A DNA stretch of 64,000 nucleotides from Sediminibacterium sp. FEMGT703S. GTDB lineage: Bacteria; Bacteroidota; Bacteroidia; Chitinophagales; Chitinophagaceae. Shown piece by piece: positions 34,114 through 43,669 of this stretch. Location of the stretch: the NCBI GenBank assembly GCA_002786355.1, contig PGCO01000004.1, forward strand, positions 281,297-345,296, read 5' to 3'. The translations under genes were made by a program, and so were the position numbers. The number at the start of each line of letters is the position of its first letter. Position 1 is the stretch's first letter. The notes under the pieces are model-generated. The model was not told the origin of the DNA. It saw only the letters and a list, made by a program, of their open reading frames with translations, and did no database searches.

Positions 34114-34905
34114 TTAATTAAACTTCAATTTTTTCACCAATTCTTTAAAATAATCTGGCCCCCAAATCTTAAGACCTGTATCGTCTGGTATAAAGCGAAT
34201 AATGTCTTCCTTTATGGCTTCAAATGAAACAGTGTTGATTTTTGATATCAGAAGTTCTTTAATTTCTTTTTCTGTAATACTTGGGTTTCCCCAATCTCCT
34301 GAATCATTCGCTCTTAATGCAAAATGTGAAAGATTTAATGGCACGCCTTTTTTAATATACCATTCTAAATCGTACCAGTCTCTTCCTTTCACTCTTTGCT
34401 TCCATTGTCTAAACAATAATGCGTGCATTTTTCCTGCAAATAAATGCGGAAGGGTAAAGCATTTTACGTAAAATGAATAAGGACGTAAAAGAAGTTTTTC
34501 TTCTGTTTCAAATCCTAAGGGTGGGTTAGTGTCAACTTCTATTTTGATTTTAATTCTTGGCGATAGGTCTAAACCAAGTTGAGGAATCATCTTTTCAAGA
34601 ACTAGTTCTTTTTCCTGCACACCTACTTTCATGCCTACTGCTTCGAATTCCTGTAACATTCCTTCAAAATATGGCTCCAAGGAAAAAGATTGGTTTGCTG
34701 CTAATAATGAAAAATCTAAGTCTTCAGAATATCGATCTAATCCATGAAAAATTCTTAAAGCAGTACCGCCATAAAATGCTGCTTTCTCAAAAAAACCACT
34801 GCGGTTTAATCCCGCCAAAGCAACATCTTGCATTATCTCGCGTAATGCAGATTCAGCTTCGATTCTGTTTTTAGGTTGGTATTGTTCTAGCCACTCTTTA
34901 ATCAT
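34114..34905 (-). CDS. AbiEii/AbiGii-like nucleotidyltransferase (putative toxin)
   Basis: 263 residues. GGTALRIFHGLDRYSEDLDF is the nucleotidyltransferase motif GGTAL...S.DLDF of the AbiEii/MenT family. It follows an AbiEi-like gene with a 4-bp overlap. AbiE systems are type IV toxin-antitoxin and abortive phage-defence modules; relatives of the toxin add nucleotides to tRNA or other acceptors. The target here is unknown. Role in defence or island maintenance is inferred from family. Confidence 0.87.
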   Translation of the reverse strand: MIKEWLEQYQPKNRIEAESALREIMQDVALAGLNRSGFFEKAAFYGGTALRIFHGLDRYSEDLDFSLLAANQSFSLEPYFEGMLQEFEAVGMKVGVQEKELVLEKMIPQLGLDLSPRIKIKIEVDTNPPLGFETEEKLLLRPYSFYVKCFTLPHLFAGKMHALLFRQWKQRVKGRDWYDLEWYIKKGVPLNLSHFALRANDSGDWGNPSITEKEIKELLISKINTVSFEAIKEDIIRFIPDDTGLKIWGPDYFKELVKKLKFN

Positions 34906-35540
34906 AATTGTTCGATCATTTTTATTAGTATAGCTAAACTGCTCCGCTTAGGTGAGTCAACTATCCAACTTTTCATCATTGCTAAGTTTAATTTTTTTAG
35001 AAGGGTTTCTTCCATTCTATAATCTTCTATCAGTAAATCTCTTGCTTGGGTTGTACTCCTAATTACAATGCCTGAAGTCATGATGATTTTATCGAACAAT
35101 GCTTTTTCAGGGGATGCAATCATTACCATTTGTTTAGCACTTAGCGCGATGCTTTGAATGCCAAATGTATAATAAGGTGCTTTGGCATGTAAATAATTAA
35201 AACGCCCTATTGCTGTTTTAAATATTTTAGTTGGCTTTAGGGTAATAGAACTGATTTCATACACTCGTTCTGGAATCATTCCCCAATAAGACAAGGCAGA
35301 TTCTAGTGAAATATAACTTGGCCCCCATAAATGATTCGCGATTAAAAATGGATCTGGTGGATTTAAATGACTATTGGGCCCAGGCATATATAGCCCTCTT
35401 TTAATTGAGGTCAATATATTTTGCTTAACCAATTCATTGATTTTATCATTGGGCCTCTTATACTCCTTAAGTAAGTCCAATACCAATTGTCTGGTGATTG
35501 GCTCTTCTTCAAATGCTTTAAGGGCATAAATAAAATCCAT
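34902..35540 (-). CDS. AbiEi-like antitoxin / transcriptional regulator
   Basis: 212 residues. An N-terminal winged-helix part (LLKEYKRPNDKINELVKQNI, then GLYMPGP) and the SLESALSYWGMIPERVYEIS segment with YYTFGIQSIALSAKQMVMIA, then SPEKALFDKII, are the AbiEi pattern. AbiEi proteins neutralise AbiEii and bind inverted repeats in their own promoter; a 10-bp inverted repeat lies 20 bp upstream (35560-35584). The 4-bp overlap with the toxin gene suggests translational coupling. Confidence 0.85.
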   Translation of the reverse strand: MDFIYALKAFEEEPITRQLVLDLLKEYKRPNDKINELVKQNILTSIKRGLYMPGPNSHLNPPDPFLIANHLWGPSYISLESALSYWGMIPERVYEISSITLKPTKIFKTAIGRFNYLHAKAPYYTFGIQSIALSAKQMVMIASPEKALFDKIIMTSGIVIRSTTQARDLLIEDYRMEETLLKKLNLAMMKSWIVDSPKRSSLAILIKMIEQL

Positions 35541-35559
35541 TTATGTAAAATTATTACAC

Positions 35560-35584
35560 AATAATCGGATAATTTCCGATTATT
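35560..35584 (-). promoter_or_regulatory. Putative operator of the AbiE-like pair
   Basis: AATAATCGGA (35560-35569) and TCCGATTATT (35575-35584), a perfect 10-bp inverted repeat with a 5-bp spacer, 20 bp before the AbiEi start. On the minus strand a TTTTTTTG element lies just upstream, so the repeat overlaps the likely promoter. Autorepression by AbiEi is known in the family and inferred here. Confidence 0.65.
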
Positions 35585-35602
35585 ATCAAAAAAAATTACA
35601 TA

Positions 35603-35643
35603 AACCTACAATATCGGCCTCAACCATTTCTCAGCAGTGGCTT
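35603..35643. repeat. 41-bp direct repeat, left copy: duplicate of the metH 3' end
   Basis: Identical over 41 bp to 39909-39949, which is the stop codon and last codons of metH plus 3 bp beyond. Here it is outside any gene, between the AbiEi promoter and element A copy 5. The two copies flank 4.3 kb carrying an outer-membrane protein gene and a TlpA gene. It resembles an attachment-site or duplication footprint. Confidence 0.85.
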
Positions 35644-35679
35644 TGTAACCCCTTTTTTGTTAAAAAATTAACATATGCT

Positions 35680-35698
35680 GGGGGTAAAAATACCCCCC
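35680..35698 (+). promoter_or_regulatory. Element A, copy 5, upstream of the outer-membrane protein
   Basis: GGGGGTA-AAAA-TACCCCCC followed by GGTTG and TTTTTG. It is 100 bp upstream of the outer-membrane protein start. No plus-strand gene ends nearby, so here the palindrome is not simply a terminator; this supports a promoter-linked role. Confidence 0.7.
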
Positions 35699-35797
35699 GG
35701 TTGTTTTTGAATATATAATTCTTTTGTACGATATTTAATTATCAAAGAAAAGCTTTCGTGCCTTTTTTCGATATAATGCAAAGATTTTCAATTACTT

Positions 35798-38578
35798 ATG
35801 GGTATCAAAGCTTTTTCTGTTTGTTTATTTATCTTAATTTTTTGTCAAACGTATGCTCAACAGCCAAATATTGGCGTAATAAGTGGTGTTGTAAAAGACA
35901 GTGCTACCAAAAAGGGATTGAGCTTGGCGACTGTTTCCGTGTTTAAGTTAACGGATTCAAGTATTGTTTCTTTTAAATTGTGTGATGATAAGGGAGGTTT
36001 TGAAATAAGGAATATACCAATCAATCAACCCTTAAAAATTGTCACCACATTTGAAGGGTATGAAGTAGACCGAAGAGAAGTGCGATTAACTGCTTCTGCT
36101 AATTATTCTATTGGTACAATTTTATTAAAGCCAACTTCAAAATCTTTAGATGAAGTAATTGTAAAATCTGAGAGGCCACCCATTATCGTTAAAAAAGATA
36201 CCATTGAATTTAATGCGACTGCCTTTAAAACATTACCCAATGCATTGGTGGAAGACCTTTTTAAAAAACTGCCAGGTATGCAGGTGGATCGGGACGGCAA
36301 TATTACCTATAACGGCAGACCAGTTTCAAGAATATATGTAGATGGGAAGAGTTTCTTTAATGACAATTATAAAGCAGCTACACAAATTTTGCCAAGTGCA
36401 ATAGTGGCCAATGTTCAAGTATATGATGATAAAGAAGATGGGAATGCTATATCGCAGGGAAATGAATATAACAAAATTATTAATTTGAAATTAAAGCAAC
36501 ATGTCAAGAAAAGTACTTTTGGCAAAGTGTCTACTTCAGGCGGAACAGACAATCGATATGAACTAGCTGGCGCAGTCAATTTTTTACGAGATACAGTTCA
36601 AATTACATTAATAGGCTATAAAAACAATCTTAACAGAGGCGTTTTTAATAGTTCAGAGATGCGTTCATTGGGAGCGTTTAATCGGAGTCAATATAAAATG
36701 AGTGTAAATGGGGATAGAAATTCCTACACATTTAACAATATTTCTTTTGGAGGCGGAGCAACCGCTGAAACAGAGTCAGCTGGTGGAGGTATCAATTTTA
36801 ATCATGCACCTACAAAGAATACTTCATTTTATGCACAATATTTTGTTTCTAATGAAGATGGCTATACAAATGAAAATACCAAAACACTTTTTTATAATAA
36901 TGACACCATAAATGAGTATAAAATTACTAATCAGTATGCTTTAATTAAAACCAATCACACTGTTAATATTGGCGCAAGACTAAAAAGTAAATCGGGTAAT
37001 CATTCTTTATCAGTATATGTTGGGAATCAATGGACAGATCAACATTCATCAACTTTCAATGAAACCCTCAATTCTAAAGTCATGAATGATACTATTTTGA
37101 AGTCAAATGGTTTGTTTAATCAGATTAATAAGTTAAATAATTATAATCATTCTATAGTGTATTTTACAAAATTGAAAAAACAAAATCAATCAATTCAGTT
37201 GTCTCACCGATATGACAATTCAAAGAATAATTCAAGTTTTTTAACTGAAATTGACAACTTGAATTTAATTACTACACCATCAAACACATTTATAAGACAG
37301 CTGCGATTATTAAATCCCAAAATTGAAAATAATTATAATGCTATAACTTATTTTGGTTCTGACCTTAAAAAAATAACATTAAATTTTCTGGGGTCTTACA
37401 ATATTATTGATGAACAAAATAATATATTGTCATATTTGCAACCAGTAAGTAGTAATAATTATGACAGTATAATTACAAATTTAAGTAGTGAAATAAATAT
37501 TAAAAATTCTATTCTTGAGTTAGCTCCCAATATAAGCATTAAGATAAATAAATTTGTCCTTTCATTAAGGGCTACTTTATTTAATGCGCAACAGAATGTC
37601 ATTTTAAGTAATAAAAATTTCAATAATTATCAAAATAAATATACAAGTCATTTATTTGCATTCTCGTTTTATAAAAGGGGGGGGGTAAGAATTACATTTG
37701 ATCAAAAAATTAGTTTGCCACTTTCAAGAGACCTAAATCCAATTCTTGATAATACTAACCCTTTATTTGTGTTTAGTGGTGATGTTAAATTAAGAGCTGA
37801 AAAGGCAAATACATTTAGTATTTTTTATAATAAATTTAACGTTAAACAACAGATAAATCTTAATACATCCCTTTATTATATACTTACTGAAAACCCTGTA
37901 ATTCAAGCTGTAAATATTTTGAATGATGGTAAGCAGGAAATTAAATCTATAAATGCAAGTAATAGGCAATCATTTAATTTAAATGCTGGAATTACCAAAG
38001 GTTTCCAAAAAATCAACCGCTATAATCACTCAGTTAGCTTTAATCTGAGTTATCAAAATATGGTTACACCTACAGTATTTAATGAAACTGAATTTTCTCA
38101 GAAAGTGAATGTGTTTAAAACAACTGTAGGCAACAGTTTTAATTGGCAGGACAAGTTTAGTTTTTACTATAGTTATTCTTATACTGCTAATGTCAATCGG
38201 TTCACGAATAATTTTACGGCTGATGTATTATCGAATGTTCAGAATCTCGATGTAGAAGTAACTGCTAGGTTATTTAAAAAAGTCTCTTTTAACACTACTT
38301 TATTGGCAAATAAAATTGTCTATGAAAATTTACCAGCTTTACCGATCAATCTGTTTATTAATCCCTCTATATCTGTTTATTGTTTAAAAGAGGATAAGGG
38401 TGAAATTAAATTTATTGTTCGTGATTTACTCAATCGAAATAATAATTTTAGTCGTAATGTGATCGGAAACAATATTACAGAAACAAATACCAATGTTTTA
38501 GGGAGGTATTTTTTAATGACATTTTCTTACAACTTCAAGACATTTAAGAACGATCAAAACAATAAGGTTAACTGGTAG
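35798..38578 (+). CDS. Outer-membrane beta-barrel / TonB-receptor-like protein
   Basis: 926 residues. Signal peptide MGIKAFSVCLFILIFCQTYA; a carboxypeptidase-like domain at about 25-115 (ISGVVKDSATKKGLSLATV, then GFEIRNIPI); a plug-like region (FKTLPNALVEDLFKKLPGMQ, DGKSFFNDN); and a long barrel to the C-terminus. It lacks a clear SusC motif and resembles the outer-membrane barrel proteins of Bacteroidota with a CarboxypepD_reg N-domain. It may take up or release a substrate across the outer membrane; for the peptide system this is only proximity. A nine-G run in the coding sequence at 37677-37685 could slip. It sits between the 41-bp repeats. Confidence 0.82.
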   Translation: MGIKAFSVCLFILIFCQTYAQQPNIGVISGVVKDSATKKGLSLATVSVFKLTDSSIVSFKLCDDKGGFEIRNIPINQPLKIVTTFEGYEVDRREVRLTASANYSIGTILLKPTSKSLDEVIVKSERPPIIVKKDTIEFNATAFKTLPNALVEDLFKKLPGMQVDRDGNITYNGRPVSRIYVDGKSFFNDNYKAATQILPSAIVANVQVYDDKEDGNAISQGNEYNKIINLKLKQHVKKSTFGKVSTSGGTDNRYELAGAVNFLRDTVQITLIGYKNNLNRGVFNSSEMRSLGAFNRSQYKMSVNGDRNSYTFNNISFGGGATAETESAGGGINFNHAPTKNTSFYAQYFVSNEDGYTNENTKTLFYNNDTINEYKITNQYALIKTNHTVNIGARLKSKSGNHSLSVYVGNQWTDQHSSTFNETLNSKVMNDTILKSNGLFNQINKLNNYNHSIVYFTKLKKQNQSIQLSHRYDNSKNNSSFLTEIDNLNLITTPSNTFIRQLRLLNPKIENNYNAITYFGSDLKKITLNFLGSYNIIDEQNNILSYLQPVSSNNYDSIITNLSSEINIKNSILELAPNISIKINKFVLSLRATLFNAQQNVILSNKNFNNYQNKYTSHLFAFSFYKRGGVRITFDQKISLPLSRDLNPILDNTNPLFVFSGDVKLRAEKANTFSIFYNKFNVKQQINLNTSLYYILTENPVIQAVNILNDGKQEIKSINASNRQSFNLNAGITKGFQKINRYNHSVSFNLSYQNMVTPTVFNETEFSQKVNVFKTTVGNSFNWQDKFSFYYSYSYTANVNRFTNNFTADVLSNVQNLDVEVTARLFKKVSFNTTLLANKIVYENLPALPINLFINPSISVYCLKEDKGEIKFIVRDLLNRNNNFSRNVIGNNITETNTNVLGRYFLMTFSYNFKTFKNDQNNKVNW

Positions 38579-38581
38579 TGA

Positions 38582-38598
38582 GGGGTAAAAATACCCCC
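38582..38598 (+). promoter_or_regulatory. Element A, copy 6 (shortest)
   Basis: GGGGTA-AAAA-TACCCCC, 3 bp after the outer-membrane protein stop and 57 bp before the last TlpA gene. The T-tract and conserved tail seen in copies 1-4 are absent. It might act as a terminator, as a regulatory site, or both. Confidence 0.6.
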
Positions 38599-38655
38599 AG
38601 CCTTAATTTCCTATTCAGATCATTTTGTCATATCTTTTTCTTCGATATCCTTTAA

Positions 38656-39879
38656 ATGAAGGGTATAAAAATTTTGGTAAGAATGGTCATCATCAAAGCA
38701 AAGCCTTTATTTTCTCTTATAGCATTATTTTTTAGTTACGAAATATTATCGCAAAATTTAAGCTTAACTAAATTCCAATCTATTCATGGGAATTCCGTTT
38801 TTAATTCAATTCCTGTAGGTACACCAAAATCTAAATTTAATTTAGCTATTAATAGTTATCCTAAAAATTTCAACCCGGTATCAATAAAGGAATTCAAATT
38901 TCAGAACGGTTTAAATGACGAGGATTTTAATAAATTAAAAAGAGTCAAAATAATATTTGGTTTTATAAATGGAAATGAATATTTCATCATTGATTCAAAT
39001 AACGACAATATTTTTTTAAATGAACAGATATATGATGTTAAGAAATTAGATCATATTATTGTCCTTCGAGATGTTGAATTTTTATTGAATAATCAAGTGT
39101 TAAAAAAAACTGTCACTATCAAATATGTAAAAAGCGGGCTCTCGTTTGGTAATAATTATCTTAAAAATATTTTTGTTCTTGTTCCTTTTTATAATCAGAC
39201 CAATTTTGTAGTAGATAAACAAACTTATTTCTTAAATTTTATGAATTACGATTATGACAATTTAAGTGTAAAGAATAAGATGGTCTTTTCAATATCCACT
39301 AATTCAAAAATTAAAAATTCACCAAAGGATGAAATTATTTACTATAAGATTGGTGATACTGTTTTGATCAATAAACATCAAGTTGTTTTACAAGGCTATT
39401 ATGATAATCCACTGTCAATTGGCATTAAGCTAATTAAAATGGATGATAATTTTGGGTATAACATCAATTTCAAGGCCTATGACTTTAAGTTCAAAGATAT
39501 AATGACTAATAAGTCTTTTAATATTCAAAATTCGAACCAATTTATTTTATTAGACTTTTGGGGAACATGGTGTAAGCCATGCCTTGATTTACTTCCAGAT
39601 CTGAAAAGTATTTTTGATCGATATGGCAGAGATAAGTTTAATATTTATGGTGTTGCACACGATGATGACCTTAATGGGGTAAAAAATTATTTGAAATCAA
39701 AAAACGTTTTATGGCCCAATGTATTTGATAAGCGAAGTAGTGCAGAATTAGTTAAAATGTATAAAATTACAAGTTTTCCAACATTCATTCTGATTGATCC
39801 CAAAGGAAAAATAATTTTTAGAGGTATTGGAAAAACGTCTCTGAATTCTATTGATAAATTATTGTCTAAACATTATTAG
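38656..39879 (+). CDS. TlpA-like thioredoxin-domain protein (7 of 7)
   Basis: 407 residues. The N-terminus contains a signal-like segment (KPLFSLIALFFSYEILSQ) after a short basic stretch; an internal ATG at codon 10 is an alternative start. The N-terminal 270 residues are Asn/Ile/Lys-rich and resemble in style the TlpA protein at 19613. The thioredoxin domain has DFWGTWCKPCLDLLPDL at about residue 300-307 and cis-Pro in SFPTFILI. Predicted periplasmic oxidoreductase. It is the last gene of the island and lies inside the 41-bp repeats. Confidence 0.85.
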   Translation: MKGIKILVRMVIIKAKPLFSLIALFFSYEILSQNLSLTKFQSIHGNSVFNSIPVGTPKSKFNLAINSYPKNFNPVSIKEFKFQNGLNDEDFNKLKRVKIIFGFINGNEYFIIDSNNDNIFLNEQIYDVKKLDHIIVLRDVEFLLNNQVLKKTVTIKYVKSGLSFGNNYLKNIFVLVPFYNQTNFVVDKQTYFLNFMNYDYDNLSVKNKMVFSISTNSKIKNSPKDEIIYYKIGDTVLINKHQVVLQGYYDNPLSIGIKLIKMDDNFGYNINFKAYDFKFKDIMTNKSFNIQNSNQFILLDFWGTWCKPCLDLLPDLKSIFDRYGRDKFNIYGVAHDDDLNGVKNYLKSKNVLWPNVFDKRSSAELVKMYKITSFPTFILIDPKGKIIFRGIGKTSLNSIDKLLSKHY

Positions 39880-39908
39880 TTTTTAATTCTTTGTCATAAA
39901 TCAATTTT

Positions 39909-39949
39909 AACCTACAATATCGGCCTCAACCATTTCTCAGCAGTGGCTT
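39909..39949. repeat. 41-bp direct repeat, right copy, within the metH 3' end
   Basis: Covers the last 12 codons of metH including the TAG stop (39912-39914) and 3 bp downstream. It is identical to 35603-35643. Because this copy is joined to the full gene, the left copy is the duplicate. Confidence 0.85.
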
Positions 39950-42617
39950 CGTCCATGCCTTTGCGGGCTGCATAGTCCTTAAATTGGTCTTGCTCTATTT
40001 TGCCAATTCCAAAATACTGACTCTGCGGATGCGAAAAATACCAACCACAAACTGATGATGCTGGATACATGGCCAAGCTTTCTGTTAAGGAGATTCCTGC
40101 ATTGTCTTGTGCACTCAGCAAATCAAATAATTTGTATTTCTCTGTATGGTCTGGGCAAGCAGGATAGCCTGGTGCTGGGCGTATGCCCTTGTATTGTTCC
40201 TTAATTAATTCTTCTGGGCTCAATTGTTCTTGTGCATCATAGCCCCAATATTCTTTACGCGTATGCAAGTGCAATGCTTCTGCAAAAGCTTCTGCAAATC
40301 GATCGGCCAATGCTTGCAACATAATTTTATTGTAGTCGTCGTGTGCCGCTTCAAATTTTTCTAGATGGGGTTCAATGCCATGGATGCTTACGGCAAATGC
40401 ACCAATATGATCTTTTTTATTGGCAGTTGCTGGGCTAACAAAATCGGCCAAAGATAAATTGGGTTGTCCGGGTGCTTTCTTGATTTGTTGGCGATGAAAA
40501 CTCAATTGCACTTTCTCTTTTTCTGTATACACTTCTACATCATCATGGTTGCTGGCTGCTTCCCAAAATCCTATCACACCTTTGGCGGTTAACCATTTTT
40601 CTGCAATGATTTTATCTAACAAAGCATTGGCATCATTGTACAATTTGGTGGCTTCTGTTCCCACCACTTCATCGGTTAAGATGGCTGGAAAATTGCCATG
40701 CATTTCCCATGTGATAAAAAATGGTTTCCAATCTATGAATGTTCTTAATTCATTTAAATCATACGCTTCAAATACTTTGGTGCCTGTAAAGCTAGGTGTA
40801 GGGGGAGTATAACTGTCCCAATCAATGGCCACTTTATTTTTTAATGCCTCTGCATATGACAGGTATTGCTTTACGGATTTTTTGTTGTCGAATCCTTCTT
40901 TTAGTTTGCTGTACTCTTGTACTAATTCATCTAAGAATGGGGTCTTTAGTTCTTTATTCAACAAAGAACCCGCAACTGTTACACTTCTGGATGCGTCTAG
41001 TACGTGCACTACGCCATTTTCGTATTCTGGTGCAATCTTTACGGCCGTATGCATTCTGGAAGTAGTAGCCCCTCCAATTAATAATGGCTGCTTCATATTC
41101 CTGCGCTTCATTTCTTTAGCTATATGCACCATTTCATCCAAGGAAGGCGTAATCAATCCACTCAATCCAATAATATCTGCTTTCTCTCTTTCTGCTGCTT
41201 CTAATATTTTATCTGCCGGTACCATTACCCCCATGTCTACAATATCATAGCCATTACAGCCTAGTACAACGCCCACAATATTTTTTCCAATATCGTGTAC
41301 GTCGCCTTTTACGGTGGCCAATAATATTTTTGCTGCACCTGCGGTTTCTTCGTTCACTGTGCCTGCCGCTAAGTGTGCTTGCTTTCTGTCTTCTTTTTCT
41401 TGTTCTATATAAGGCGTTAAAATAGCCACACTTTTTTTCATTACGCGGGCACTCTTTACCACTTGTGGTAAAAACATTTTGCCCGCACCAAATAAATCGC
41501 CTACGATATTCATCCCATCCATCAACGGGCCTTCAATCACATCCAATGGTCTTGGATATTTTTGTCTAGCTTCTTCTGTGTCTTCGTCTATATAATCGGT
41601 AATACCATTGATTAATGAATGTGCCAATCTTTTTTCAACGGGTTCTTTTCTCCAAGCTTCATCTTTTACTTCTACTTTACCCTTGGCCTTAACGGTTTCT
41701 GCGTGTTGGATTAATTTTTCTGTGGCTTCGTTGTTGTCGTTGTTTCTATTCAAGATAACGTCTTCGCATAATTCCCTTAGGGTGGGTTCTATTTCGTCGT
41801 ACACTACCAACTGCCCAGCGTTTACAATCCCCATATCCATACCCGCTTTAATGGCGTGCAATAAGAATACAGAATGGATGGCTTCTCTTACATGGTCGTT
41901 GCCTCTAAATGAAAATGATACATTTGATACACCGCCTGAAACTTTTGCCAATGGCATCAATCGCTTGATTTCTCTGGTAGCTTCTATAAAATCTACTGCA
42001 TAATTATTATGTTCTTCTATACCTGTTGCAATCGCAAAAATATTCGGGTCGAATATGATATCCTGTGGATCAAAACCTACTTGCTCTGTTAATATTTTGT
42101 ATGCACGATGACAGATTTCTATTTTTCTATCCTTGGTATCTGCTTGTCCTACTTCATCAAATGCCATTACAATGACTGCTGCCCCAAAAGATTTACAAAT
42201 GAATGCTTGCTCTATGAATTTTTCTTCTCCTTCTTTCATAGAGATGGAGTTCACAATACATTTTCCTTGCACACATTTTAATCCTGCTTCTATGATCTCA
42301 AATTTGGAGCTATCAATCATGATGGGAATGCGCGCGATATCTGGTTCGCTTTGTAATAAGTTTAAATAAGTGGTCATAGCACTTACGCCTTCTAACAAAG
42401 CATCGTCCATGTTCACGTCTAATATTTGCGCGCCGCTTTCTACCTGTTGTCTGGCAACAGATAATGCTTCTTCAAATTTATTTTCTCTGATTAAGCGTGC
42501 AAATTTCTTTGATCCTGTTACATTGGTTCTTTCGCCTACGTTTACAAAATTGGTCTCTGGTCTAATGATCAAAGGTTCTAATCCGGCAAGCCTTAAATAT
42601 GGTTTGATTGTACTCAT
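39912..42617 (-). CDS. metH: Methionine synthase, folate/cobalamin/reactivation part
   Basis: 901 residues. In order: pterin-binding TIM barrel ([16 protein letters not shown], then [16 protein letters not shown]), cobalamin-binding four-helix cap and Rossmann domain with [16 protein letters not shown] (His ligand of cobalamin), and the C-terminal AdoMet reactivation domain ([28 protein letters not shown]). It transfers methyl from methyltetrahydrofolate to homocysteine together with the separate N-terminal half encoded just upstream (3-bp gap). A two-gene MetH is common in Bacteroidota. The 3' end is the source of the 41-bp repeat. Confidence 0.95.
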   Translation of the reverse strand: MSTIKPYLRLAGLEPLIIRPETNFVNVGERTNVTGSKKFARLIRENKFEEALSVARQQVESGAQILDVNMDDALLEGVSAMTTYLNLLQSEPDIARIPIMIDSSKFEIIEAGLKCVQGKCIVNSISMKEGEEKFIEQAFICKSFGAAVIVMAFDEVGQADTKDRKIEICHRAYKILTEQVGFDPQDIIFDPNIFAIATGIEEHNNYAVDFIEATREIKRLMPLAKVSGGVSNVSFSFRGNDHVREAIHSVFLLHAIKAGMDMGIVNAGQLVVYDEIEPTLRELCEDVILNRNNDNNEATEKLIQHAETVKAKGKVEVKDEAWRKEPVEKRLAHSLINGITDYIDEDTEEARQKYPRPLDVIEGPLMDGMNIVGDLFGAGKMFLPQVVKSARVMKKSVAILTPYIEQEKEDRKQAHLAAGTVNEETAGAAKILLATVKGDVHDIGKNIVGVVLGCNGYDIVDMGVMVPADKILEAAEREKADIIGLSGLITPSLDEMVHIAKEMKRRNMKQPLLIGGATTSRMHTAVKIAPEYENGVVHVLDASRSVTVAGSLLNKELKTPFLDELVQEYSKLKEGFDNKKSVKQYLSYAEALKNKVAIDWDSYTPPTPSFTGTKVFEAYDLNELRTFIDWKPFFITWEMHGNFPAILTDEVVGTEATKLYNDANALLDKIIAEKWLTAKGVIGFWEAASNHDDVEVYTEKEKVQLSFHRQQIKKAPGQPNLSLADFVSPATANKKDHIGAFAVSIHGIEPHLEKFEAAHDDYNKIMLQALADRFAEAFAEALHLHTRKEYWGYDAQEQLSPEELIKEQYKGIRPAPGYPACPDHTEKYKLFDLLSAQDNAGISLTESLAMYPASSVCGWYFSHPQSQYFGIGKIEQDQFKDYAARKGMDEATAEKWLRPIL

Positions 42618-42620
42618 TGT

Positions 42621-43634
42621 TTAAATGGTTGTTTCAACCACAGGTAATGGTCTGGGTTGCATTTTTCGAACGTTGTCTGCAATATGTTTAATATGATCAG
42701 GTGTTGTTCCGCAACAACCACCTACAATATTCACGAAGCCTTGCTTGGCCCACTCTTCTATGAAGTGTGCTGTTTCATGCGGTGCTTCATCGTATTCTCC
42801 CATAGCATTGGGTAAGCCTGCATTGGGATAGGCCGATGTATAACAGGCCGCTATCTGTGATAACTCTTCTATATGACTTCTCATTTCTGCGGCACCCAAT
42901 GCACAGTTCAATCCAATGCTGATGGGGTTGGCATGTAAAACAGAAGTGTAAAATGCTTCTAATGTTTGTCCACTCAGGGTTCTGCCCGATGCATCGGTAA
43001 TGGTGCCGCTGATCATGATGGGTAACTCTGGTATGCCTTTGTCTCTGAAATATTTTTTGGCTGCATAAATTGCACCTTTTGCATTCAATGTATCAAAAAT
43101 GGTTTCGATTAATAAGATGTCTACCCCACCATTCACCAATCCATCTATTTGTTCGTAATAAGCATTGGCAACTTCATCAAATGTAACTGCTCTATATCCT
43201 GGGTTGTTTACATCGGGTGATAAGCTCAATGTTTTATTCAATGGGCCAATAGCGCCTGCAACGAATTTGGGTCCTGTGCCTGGATGTTTTTGCATAAACT
43301 CCGCTACTGCTTCGCGGGCACATTTCGCGGCGGCTACGTTCAACTCATAAGCCAAACTTTGCATATCGTAGTCTGCCATTGCAATGGTAGTACTACTGAA
43401 TGTATTGGTTTCTATAATGTCTGCACCTGCTTCTAAATACAACAAGTGGATGCCCTTGATAATTTGTGGTTGGGTGATGCAGAGTAAATCATTGTTTCCC
43501 TTTACATCTAAATGCCAGTCTTTAAATTGCTCACCTCTGTAATCGGCTTCTGTTAATTGATGCCTTTGAATCATCGTGCCCATGGCACCATCTATTACAA
43601 GGATTCTTTTCTGGAGTTCTTCTTTTATTAGCAT
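42621..43634 (-). CDS. metH: Methionine synthase, homocysteine-binding part
   Basis: About 337 residues from the ATG at 43634; a GTG 18 bp upstream is possible. It is the zinc-dependent homocysteine methyltransferase barrel: [36 protein letters not shown], and the zinc ligands in [12 protein letters not shown] and [11 protein letters not shown]. It works with the folate/cobalamin half encoded 3 bp downstream. The transcript has a strong promoter (43799-43830) and a structured leader of about 160 nt. Confidence 0.93.
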   Translation of the reverse strand: MLIKEELQKRILVIDGAMGTMIQRHQLTEADYRGEQFKDWHLDVKGNNDLLCITQPQIIKGIHLLYLEAGADIIETNTFSSTTIAMADYDMQSLAYELNVAAAKCAREAVAEFMQKHPGTGPKFVAGAIGPLNKTLSLSPDVNNPGYRAVTFDEVANAYYEQIDGLVNGGVDILLIETIFDTLNAKGAIYAAKKYFRDKGIPELPIMISGTITDASGRTLSGQTLEAFYTSVLHANPISIGLNCALGAAEMRSHIEELSQIAACYTSAYPNAGLPNAMGEYDEAPHETAHFIEEWAKQGFVNIVGGCCGTTPDHIKHIADNVRKMQPRPLPVVETTI

Positions 43635-43669
43635 AGCTATTGGTTCAATCACTTTTAGTGAGTTAATTA

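Noticed and set aside
16461..39879. Lanthipeptide or radical-SAM modified peptide cluster
   Set aside because: No LanB, LanC, LanM or radical-SAM CxxxCxxC enzyme is present in the island.
35603..39949. Segment between the 41-bp repeats as a transposon
   Set aside because: No transposase or terminal inverted repeats; the repeats are direct and match a gene end, so the segment is reported as a duplication or integration footprint only.
40549..42624. Several plus-strand frames inside metH
   Set aside because: They run antisense to a strongly conserved gene and have no recognisable features.
39912..43634. metH as a frameshifted gene
   Set aside because: The two halves end and begin cleanly at domain boundaries with a 3-bp gap, and a two-gene MetH is normal in Bacteroidota.
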